Source: a virus
Length of the DNA stretch: 64,000 bases
Strand: one strand, 5' to 3'
IMG/VR virus record: IMGVR_UViG_3300042890_004141
Span: 62,001 to 126,000 of that record
In this document: positions 17,160-25,200 of the stretch, in pieces
Numbering within the stretch: position 1 is the first letter of the stretch
Layout of the letters: every line of letters begins with the position of its first letter
The notes under the pieces: generated by a model
The model's database searches: none
What the model was told of the DNA's origin: nothing
What the model saw: only the letters and a program-made list of their open reading frames with translations
Made by a program: the position numbers and the translations under genes

Positions 17160-18353
17160 TTAATAAATATCCAAAAGTTTATTAACTGACATAATTACTT
17201 GATCTGGAGTAATAGTTTTAGTACATTCAAATTGGCGAGGGGTATCTTTATGGTCTGGACACCATTCCCAGTCGCCTGGATCTAACCATTTGCGGTTAAA
17301 ACATCCTTTACATGTTTTAGGATCTTCAGGATAAACACGTTCACATTCCTGGAATTCAGTATATGGATGGCTAAATCCTGAAATCATAATTGTAGGTGTG
17401 TTTAAAGACCAGGATAACCAACTTAATCCACTACCTACACCAATAAACATTTTAGCATCCCTAATATCAACCATTCTGTCTTGTAATGGTAAATCTCCAG
17501 TTTTATTAATTACACCTGTTAAAGTACCTCCTAGTTTAGAGTCATGCCATTCATCACCTAAAGGCTCTTGAGTAAGCATTACTACTTTATAACCTTTATC
17601 ATTTAAATAATCAATAACAGTTTGCCATCCTCCTTTATAATTCCAATACTTAGCATGGGCTGAAGCATGAGGAGCAATAACAACATAATCACCTTTAATA
17701 TCTGTTTTTGTTTTAGGTGAGTTTATAATAGGTTTAACTTCAGAGTATTTTAACCCTAAAATTTCACTTGCTGTTTGTTGTAAAGGATATTTTTTAAAGT
17801 CAATTGGTATCTTATCAAATATAACTTTTTTATCATCATAAAACCAACCAAGATTATACATTGCATAAAGGTTATCTACTTGAGAACCAGGTTTTACAAA
17901 CTCAATATGTGGGTAATTTCCTTCAAACCATTCATTGTGGAATGTAGAACAAATTACATCACACATAAATGTTTTTCTAAATTCTTCAATGTAAGGGAAC
18001 CATGCTAAAGTATCACCCATAGCCCCAGAATCAATGTGTATATAAACGCGTTTATCTTTTACACACCAATCATGATCAAATACTAAATTGTTGTTACTAT
18101 AAACTTCTATACGCCAATTAACACAATATTTAATGTTGGTACGAGTCCACATATTGTTATTAATTGTACTTTCATGTAATACACGATTTGTTTTTTTATT
18201 AATAAATTTAACTTTATATTCTTGTTCTGATGGTCCTAAAACTTCTAAGAAAGCACCATTAACAAAATTAACATTAAAAGTGTTTTGTGGTTTTTTGTTT
18301 TTAATATTTAATATTTTAGTATTACTATATTCTTTAACCAATATGTCTTTCAT
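17160..18353 (-). CDS. Autotransporter-heptosyltransferase (Aah/TibC) family glycosyltransferase
   Basis: 397 residues. Residues 1-100 match the beta-rich N-terminal domain of the bacterial autotransporter heptosyltransferase family (FNVNFVNGAFLEVLGPSE; NNMWTRTNIKYCVNWRIEVY). The catalytic GT-B part opens 'VYIHIDSGAMGDTLAWFPYI', with the family's Gly-Asp-Thr (D114), then 'VICSTFHNEWF', 'VVIAPHASAHAKYWN' and 'IGVGSGLSWLSWSLNTPTI'. Four Cys (348, 351, 365, 377) sit where the family has its metal-binding finger. Known members glycosylate Ser on repetitive strand-loop-strand autotransporter domains; here the likely target is a phage fibre. It overlaps the next upstream gene by 20 bases. Confidence 0.85.
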   Translation of the reverse strand: MKDILVKEYSNTKILNIKNKKPQNTFNVNFVNGAFLEVLGPSEQEYKVKFINKKTNRVLHESTINNNMWTRTNIKYCVNWRIEVYSNNNLVFDHDWCVKDKRVYIHIDSGAMGDTLAWFPYIEEFRKTFMCDVICSTFHNEWFEGNYPHIEFVKPGSQVDNLYAMYNLGWFYDDKKVIFDKIPIDFKKYPLQQTASEILGLKYSEVKPIINSPKTKTDIKGDYVVIAPHASAHAKYWNYKGGWQTVIDYLNDKGYKVVMLTQEPLGDEWHDSKLGGTLTGVINKTGDLPLQDRMVDIRDAKMFIGVGSGLSWLSWSLNTPTIMISGFSHPYTEFQECERVYPEDPKTCKGCFNRKWLDPGDWEWCPDHKDTPRQFECTKTITPDQVIMSVNKLLDIY

Positions 18354-19281
18354 ATAAATTTATTAATTCAGCAGAACGATTTAACCAGGACAATTTTTCA
18401 GCGGTTTGTAAAGATAATTTCCTGTAGTCATTATATTCATTTATGATTGTATCTAACCCACGTAACATTTCTTGTAAATCACGAGGTGATCTCCATAACC
18501 CATGGAATGTAGTTTCTTCTTCAATCCATCCAAGTATAGGTAAACCACAAGCTGCTGCCTCTAATATAGTTAAATTAGGATGACCTGCTTCTAATTCTGA
18601 TGGGTGTAAAAAGATTGTATGTGAGTTATAAAGTTGTCTTAATTGTTCATTAGACGGCTCAGTTAAAATACTTAACTTAGGATAACCAAATATCCAAGGA
18701 TTGTCATTAAACCAATTTTCATTATTTTTTGGACCAGCTATTGTGATAGGTAAATTAGAAGCCATAGCTACTTTAATACCTAATTCAAATCCTTTTCTAT
18801 CATAAGAACCATATCCACCTAAACCATTATTTGCTAACATTAATAAACTATGATAAACAGGTGTTGTATCATTTGGTTTAAATGTATCTGTATTTACTCC
18901 ATGAGAAAAATAATGCACATTAGGCAATTCAAAATAATCAACTAAATAACGAGCAGGTACTAAAGAAAAAATAGATTTTTCCATAGCCTTTCGATTTTGT
19001 TTATAAACATCTGAGTCTTTACCGTAATGGTAAGCATGGTGGTCATGATGCTGGAAGATATAAGGTATGCCTTTGTCTGCTAATTCTAGGGCTAAGTTAG
19101 CAACATGAACCATTACTAAATCATAATCTCCTTTTTTAATTTCATTAGCCCATTTTATATCTACTTCATGACCTAATTCTTTTAAATTGCATGTAAATTC
19201 CCATACAATTTTTTCTATTGCTCCCCATGTGGGTGGAGGAATTGGTATTCCACATCCTGGATTTACTTGGCAGATTTTCAT
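18334..19281 (-). CDS. GT-B fold glycosyltransferase (family 4 type)
   Basis: 315 residues. The N-terminal half opens 'MKICQVNPGCGIPIPPPTWGAIEKIVW' in family-4 style, with a Gly-rich acceptor loop and a helix. The C-terminal half has 'LPITIAGPKNN', 'LRQLYNSHTIFLHPSELEAG' and 'NLTILEAAACGLPILGW', matching the donor-binding E-x7-E region (here ELEAGHPNLTILEAAACG). It is slightly shorter than usual family-4 enzymes. It probably adds a sugar from a nucleotide-sugar donor. It lies in a tightly packed run with the 19284 and 17160 genes. Confidence 0.85.
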   Translation of the reverse strand: MKICQVNPGCGIPIPPPTWGAIEKIVWEFTCNLKELGHEVDIKWANEIKKGDYDLVMVHVANLALELADKGIPYIFQHHDHHAYHYGKDSDVYKQNRKAMEKSIFSLVPARYLVDYFELPNVHYFSHGVNTDTFKPNDTTPVYHSLLMLANNGLGGYGSYDRKGFELGIKVAMASNLPITIAGPKNNENWFNDNPWIFGYPKLSILTEPSNEQLRQLYNSHTIFLHPSELEAGHPNLTILEAAACGLPILGWIEEETTFHGLWRSPRDLQEMLRGLDTIINEYNDYRKLSLQTAEKLSWLNRSAELINLYERHIG

Positions 19282-19283
19282 TT

Positions 19284-19892
19284 TTAATTATGTACAAATA
19301 AACACTTATCTATAAAATATGGAATTAACTCATGTTTCATATTTTCTACTAATATTCCATCAGCTGCTGCTTCATGTTTATCTATTGAATATTTTTTTAT
19401 AACTTCACTTTTTGTAGTAAATTGACCAAAATCAATATAACTATGTTGGATTTTAGGAATAAAATGTCCATAATCTTTTTTATTATGACTATGAATATTA
19501 CTATATTTTCCTAAAATCATTTCCCAATATACAAAATTTACTTCAGGATTCCTAGTAATTGCTAGATTAATTTCTTCAAGCAAAATAGGCATAAAGTAAT
19601 TATCATCATTAGTATGGATAATCCAATCACCGGTTGCTAATTGGGTACCTACTTCTCTGCTATGATGACCCCAATGGCCGTGTCTTATTTCTGTATTTGT
19701 ATATTTAAATCTAGGATCTTTAAGATAATCTTCTAATTGATTTTTATGATTATTATTAAAACCATCATGCACTAAAATAACTTCCCAATTACTATAAGTT
19801 TGACAAACAATACTTTGAAGATTACATTTAAGCAAGTGTGTTTGTTCCCAACATGGAATAATAAAACTAAATTTTGTTTTTTCTATTTTCAT
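19284..19892 (-). CDS. Small family 2 (GT-A) glycosyltransferase
   Basis: 202 residues, little more than a catalytic GT-A domain: 'FSFIIPCWEQTHLLKCNLQS', 'QTYSNWEVILVHDGFNNN', then 'GTQLATGDWIIHTNDDNYFM' with the Asp-Asp metal/nucleotide motif. It lacks the membrane anchors of polysaccharide synthases, so it is a soluble transferase. It is separated by 2 bases from its neighbours on both sides, so it is co-translated with them. Confidence 0.82.
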   Translation of the reverse strand: MKIEKTKFSFIIPCWEQTHLLKCNLQSIVCQTYSNWEVILVHDGFNNNHKNQLEDYLKDPRFKYTNTEIRHGHWGHHSREVGTQLATGDWIIHTNDDNYFMPILLEEINLAITRNPEVNFVYWEMILGKYSNIHSHNKKDYGHFIPKIQHSYIDFGQFTTKSEVIKKYSIDKHEAAADGILVENMKHELIPYFIDKCLFVHN

Positions 19893-19894
19893 AG

Positions 19895-21886
19895 TTAATA
19901 TAAAGTTAAGACTCCGTTTTTAGGTAATTGATTTTCAATATAATATTCATCAACTATTATTTTTTTATTTTCTATTTGAGTTTGATCATGTATATCATAA
20001 GATGAATAAACTATAATGTATGTTTTTTTAGGATCAAACATAACTTGTCTAAACCAAGCTATTTTATGTAAAACATTTACTGTTTCTTCAAAAAGCATAT
20101 TCTCATCTTCGTAAACTGTAATGTTAATATTTCTACTATCAGTTGAATTAGCGATATTTAAAAACACGGCAAATTGGTCTGGATGTTCTTTAATAGGTAG
20201 TACTGAAAAATATTCTACTCGGGAGTAATCTTTATGGGTAAAATTATCTTTTACTAATTTAGTAAATTCAGATTCTTCTTCCCAATATATTTTATCAGCA
20301 TCTTGATTAAAAGTATGGTATGTTAAATTTTCTAATCCGTTAGATTCACTACCCCATTTTACCATTAATGAATCATATTCTTTAGATGTTTTAATAGGTA
20401 AAAAATGATCTAAATAAAATTGAGGTTTAGTAGCTAAAAAATAAGTAATAACTGTATTGCCTTCTAGTTCTTTTCTTAAACCAACATATGCTTGTTTATT
20501 ATTTAATATTAAAGATACATTGTCGATATAAGAAGCATTTTCTAAAATATAATCATAATTTAAAAAGAATATTTTTTTAATACCTAAACTATTAGCTAAT
20601 GAAGCTGCATTGTAATAATTAGTATACACAGATGGTCCATGATAAACATCATTGTTTTCTCCAGATAACATCAAATCTACTCTCCAACTACTATAATCAA
20701 ACCAAGTATAACTATAGAATGTATGTTTAGTTAAAAGATTATTATTATCATAGATACAATAATCAACTATTTCTTGCAGTTCTTTAGGAATTGGTAAGTG
20801 TGATGTTAATATAATTTTTCTACCTGTTTTCTTTAAAGACTCAATACATTCTTTAGTTGTTTCAACTATAGAGTTTAAAATTGGGTAGGTTGAAACTACT
20901 ATTGCTTCTTCTTCAGTTTTAGGTAAATTAGAATAATATAAAGTAGATTCAATTAAACTTAAATTATAACTAAAATCAGTAAAGTCTAAGTAATTTACAT
21001 TATAATCATCCCAATAATTAAGATATACAGGTAGGTTATATATTAAAACAGGTATTTGATATGAAACTGCTTCTCTAATTACTAGAGGCATTGTTTCTTT
21101 ATCATTGTTTGTGCCCCTGGATGTAAATAGGAATAGATCCATTGCTTGATAAAAAGCATCTACATCTGTTCTTTCATTCCACCAAGTTAAATTATTGGGT
21201 TTGTTTTTCATTAACGGTTCCCAATAATGTCTAAAGTTGTCGGCTTGATTACCTACACAATGGAACTCATATTGAGGTAACGCTTTAGCATATTCAAAAA
21301 ACTCAGCTTGGTTTTTACGGGGAGTAAATAATCCAATATGAAGAATATGTTTTTTATTAGGATCTAATCCTAATTTTTGTAGTGCCCCTGTTCTATCCGG
21401 TCTTTCAATATATTCAATAGGATATTCAACTAATACTTTAGGAATGTCTATATCTTTATATTGATTAATCTGCCATTGTGATACAAACATAAACTTATCC
21501 GGGAAAAATTTCTTCTGAGTTGTGTCATAAGATGAGTCATGAGATGTTTCTACAATTTTATACTTTCTGTCTTGAGTATAAATTTGCTCAGCTATCTTAC
21601 TATCCATAAAAAACTCAGGTATTTCCTCTAAATGAATAATATCGGGTTGGATATTATTAATAATATTGATTAATTGCTGTTTATTATCGTCTAATGTGTA
21701 GAACTTTTCAGGGGCAACTAACTGCGTTATCTTATTGCGAGTCACTACTAATATACCACCAGTACAATCAACCCATTCAACTAAATAAATATCATAACTA
21801 TTTTTTAATAGTTCAATTTTTTTAGCTAAATATTGAGGTAATCCTCCTGTCGATAAATGAGGCGCTACATATAGTAGTTTCTCCAT
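19895..21886 (-). CDS. Two-part glycosyltransferase: GT-B N-terminus plus second sugar-transfer-like domain
   Basis: 663 residues. Residues 1-330 are a family-4 GT-B enzyme: 'LLYVAPHLSTGGLPQYLAKK' at the N-terminus, 'PDIIHLEEIPEFF', 'HILHIGLFTPRKNQAEFFEY', and 'MDLFLFTSRGTNNDKETMPLVIREAVSYQIPVL' in the donor site. From about 345 a second domain starts with 'AIVVSTYPILNSIVETTKEC', 'GRKIILTSHLPIPKELQEIV', then 'LGIKKIFFLNYDYILENASY'; it resembles a divergent GT-A fold but I see no clear DxD. A last beta-rich module spans about 560-663. It is the first glycosyltransferase after the collagen-like fibre. Confidence 0.75.
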   Translation of the reverse strand: MEKLLYVAPHLSTGGLPQYLAKKIELLKNSYDIYLVEWVDCTGGILVVTRNKITQLVAPEKFYTLDDNKQQLINIINNIQPDIIHLEEIPEFFMDSKIAEQIYTQDRKYKIVETSHDSSYDTTQKKFFPDKFMFVSQWQINQYKDIDIPKVLVEYPIEYIERPDRTGALQKLGLDPNKKHILHIGLFTPRKNQAEFFEYAKALPQYEFHCVGNQADNFRHYWEPLMKNKPNNLTWWNERTDVDAFYQAMDLFLFTSRGTNNDKETMPLVIREAVSYQIPVLIYNLPVYLNYWDDYNVNYLDFTDFSYNLSLIESTLYYSNLPKTEEEAIVVSTYPILNSIVETTKECIESLKKTGRKIILTSHLPIPKELQEIVDYCIYDNNNLLTKHTFYSYTWFDYSSWRVDLMLSGENNDVYHGPSVYTNYYNAASLANSLGIKKIFFLNYDYILENASYIDNVSLILNNKQAYVGLRKELEGNTVITYFLATKPQFYLDHFLPIKTSKEYDSLMVKWGSESNGLENLTYHTFNQDADKIYWEEESEFTKLVKDNFTHKDYSRVEYFSVLPIKEHPDQFAVFLNIANSTDSRNINITVYEDENMLFEETVNVLHKIAWFRQVMFDPKKTYIIVYSSYDIHDQTQIENKKIIVDEYYIENQLPKNGVLTLY

Positions 21887-21904
21887 AACCTTTGTTAAAT
21901 AAAA

Positions 21905-22183
21905 TTAGAATGAAGCTACTTTGGTATTTTCAACTTCAGTAGGGATAAATTCACCACTTTCAATGTTGATAGTACCAGCACCATACTTGTCAGAAAGAGT
22001 TTTACCCATTTCAGATTCTTCTTCTTTTAAATCATTAAAGAATTTAACAAGTTCAGTTTCTCTAGCTTCAAGTTGCAATTTAGCAATTCTAAGATTACCA
22101 AATTCATTTACAAGAGCAGTGTTTTTTTGTTGGATTTCTTTAAGAGCGTCAATCTCTTTTTTAGTTAATTTTTTTGTAGCCAT
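21905..22183 (-). CDS. Small coiled-coil protein, paralogue of the 537-788 protein
   Basis: 92 residues, Lys/Glu-rich, one long coiled coil (about 8-65) ending in 'LSDKYGAGTINIESGEFIP'. The tail motif and helix length match the protein at 537-788. It lies between the collagen-like fibre (66 bases upstream) and the glycosyltransferase run, which suggests a shared structural or assembly role for both copies. A TATATTTATT element lies 28 bases before the ATG. Function unknown. Confidence 0.7.
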   Translation of the reverse strand: MATKKLTKKEIDALKEIQQKNTALVNEFGNLRIAKLQLEARETELVKFFNDLKEEESEMGKTLSDKYGAGTINIESGEFIPTEVENTKVASF

Positions 22184-22249
22184 AAATTTATTTTAATAAC
22201 AGTTTATATCAATAAATATATGAAAAATAATTTAAATATCCAAACTATC

Positions 22250-25200
22250 TTAGAAAACACCAGTAATTATTCCTCCTACAACATTTATGTTTTGAGTTCC
22301 TGGAGGGTTCATTGGGATGTTTATAACTCCAGTATATCCAGGAGCTGCTCCTATAGAATATCCAGTTGAAGCATTAATTTGACCAGAAACATCTAGAGGA
22401 TATCCGGGAGATGCTGTACCAATTCCTAATCTACTATTTGTAACATCAGCATATAGGAAAGATACACTTTGTATTTGAGTTGTACTTGTAGTTCTAACTA
22501 GATAATCAGGTTGATTAGTAAACGTACCACCACTAATACCAGAAGTACCATTAAATGATAAACCTGAAGTACCAGCTGAACCGCTTGTACCTGAAGTACC
22601 GCTTACTGCAGATAAACCAGCAGCCCCTGCTATACCTGAAGTACCAGAGCTACCGGATGTGCCTGATGTGCCTGAAGTTTGAGACGCTCCTGAAGCTCCT
22701 GCCGCTCCAGAAGTACCATTTGATCCATTCGTACCTGAAGTTCCTGAAGTGTTAGAAGATCCTGAGGCTCCTGCTGTTCCGTTTGAACCTGCTGAACCTG
22801 AAGTGCCAGAAGTATTTGATAAACCACTTGCTCCTGCTAGTCCTGAAGTACCACTTGAGCCTGAAGAACCACTTGAGCCTGAAGTACCAGAAGTGTTTGA
22901 GGATCCAGAAGGACCGGCTGTACCATTTGATCCTGTTGAACCACTAGAACCAGCAGTACCTGATGTGTTTGAAGATCCTGAAGGGCCAGCGGTTCCATTA
23001 GAACCTGTTGAACCTGAAGAACCACTAGTTCCTGATGTACTTGATACACCTGAACCACCATCTACTCCTGATGTACCTGTACTTCCAGACGAACCACTTG
23101 AGCCAGATGTTCCTGAAGTATTAGATGAACCTGAAGGGCCTGCGGTTCCATTTGAACCTGTAGATCCGCTTGAACCTGAAGTGCCAGAAGTGTTAGATGA
23201 ACCTGATGGACCTGCTGTACCATTTGATCCTGTTGATCCAGAAGAACCAGATGTTCCTGATGAACTTGAAGAACCAGAAGCGCCTGCTGTACCGTTAGAT
23301 CCTGATGAACCTGAAGTACCAGAAGTGGCACTTACTGCTGAAAGACCAGCAGCACCTGCTATACCAGAAGTACCTGAAGAACCGGATGTACCACTTGTTC
23401 CTGAGGTTGTTGAACTTCCAGAGGCACCTGCTGTTCCATTAGAACCAGTTGAGCCAGAAGTTCCAGAAGTATTAGAAGAGCCTGAAGCTCCAGCCGTTCC
23501 ATTAGAACCAGTAGAACCACTAGTACCTGATGTGTTAGATAAACCTGAGTTCCCTGCTGTACCACTTGAGCCTGTAGAACCACTAGTTCCAGAAGTGCCG
23601 GAAGTATTGGAGGATCCAGATGGACCTGCTGTACCATTAGAACCGGTTGATCCTGAAGTACCGCTTGTACCTGAAGTAGATGATGCTCCTGAATTACCTG
23701 CTGCACCTGATGATCCATTTGAACCAGCTGAACCTGAAGTTCCAGATGTATTAGATATACCACTAGCTCCTGCTAATCCGGATGTTCCGCTTGAACCAGA
23801 TGATCCACTAGAACCTGAAGTGCCAGAAGTGTTAGATGAACCTGATGGACCTGCTGTACCATTTGATCCTGTTGATCCAGAAGAACCAGATGTTCCTGAT
23901 GTATTAGAAGATCCAGAAGGACCTGCAGTTCCATTAGAACCTGTTGATCCACTTGAACCTGAAGTACCGGAAGTAAAGGATGTACCTGAAGGGCCTGCTG
24001 TTCCATTTGAACCTGTTGACCCTGATGATCCACTAGTACCAGAAGTACTTGAAACGCCTGAACCTCCATCAACACCAGAAGTACCTGTTGAACCAGAAGA
24101 TCCAGAAGAACCAGATGAGCCGCTTGTTTGTGATGCTCCACTAGCTCCTGCACTACCATTTGATCCTGTAGAACCAGAAGTACCAGAAGTGCCTGAAGAA
24201 TTTGATTGCCCTGAATTACCTGCTGTACCTGAACTCCCTGTTGAACCAGATGATCCGCTTGAACCTGAAGTAAAAGATTCTCCAGATGCTCCTGCGTTTC
24301 CTGAAGTACCATTTGATCCTGAAGAACCGCTTGATCCTGAAGTACCAGAAGTGCCTGAAGAAGAAGATGATCCAGAAGCACCAGCAGTACCATTAGAACC
24401 TGAACTTCCTGAGGTACCAGAAGTAGCACTTACTGCTGAAAGACCAGCAGCGCCTGCTATACCTGAAGTACCAGATGAACCGCTTGTTCCTGAAGTACCT
24501 GAAGTATTGCTACTACCTGATACTCCTGCACTACCATTTGATCCTGTTGATCCTGAAGTTCCTGAGGTACCTGAAGTGTTGCCTGTGCCTGAAGCACCTG
24601 CTGAACCATTTGATCCAGCTGAACCAGATGTACCTGAAGTTCCACTAGTACCTGAAGAACCACTATTTTGTGATAAACCTGAAGTACCTGTTGATCCAGA
24701 AGAACCAGAAGTACCTGAGGTTGAACTTTGTCCTGAATTACCTGCCACTCCAGAAGAACCATTTGATCCACTTGAACCTGATGTTCCAGAACTAGCTGAT
24801 TGTCCTGATGATCCATCAACACCTGATGAACCACTTGAACCTGATGAACCACTTGATCCAGAAGTACTAGACACTCCTGAAGAACCATTTGATCCTGATG
24901 ATCCAGATGAACCACTAGATCCACTTGTACCAGAAGTAGAAGAACTTCCTGAGGCACCGGCTGAACCATTTGATCCAGCTGAACCACTAGTACCTGATGT
25001 ATTTGATATACCACTAGCTCCTGCTAATCCTGATGTACCAGAAGAGCCAGAGCTACCTGACGATCCAGAAGATCCGCTTGAACCAGATGTCCCAGATGTG
25101 TTACTTTGTCCTGAAGAACCATTTGACCCTGATGAACCACTTGTTCCTGATGTACCACTAGAACTACTTTCTCCTGAAGAACCATTTGACCCTGATGAAC

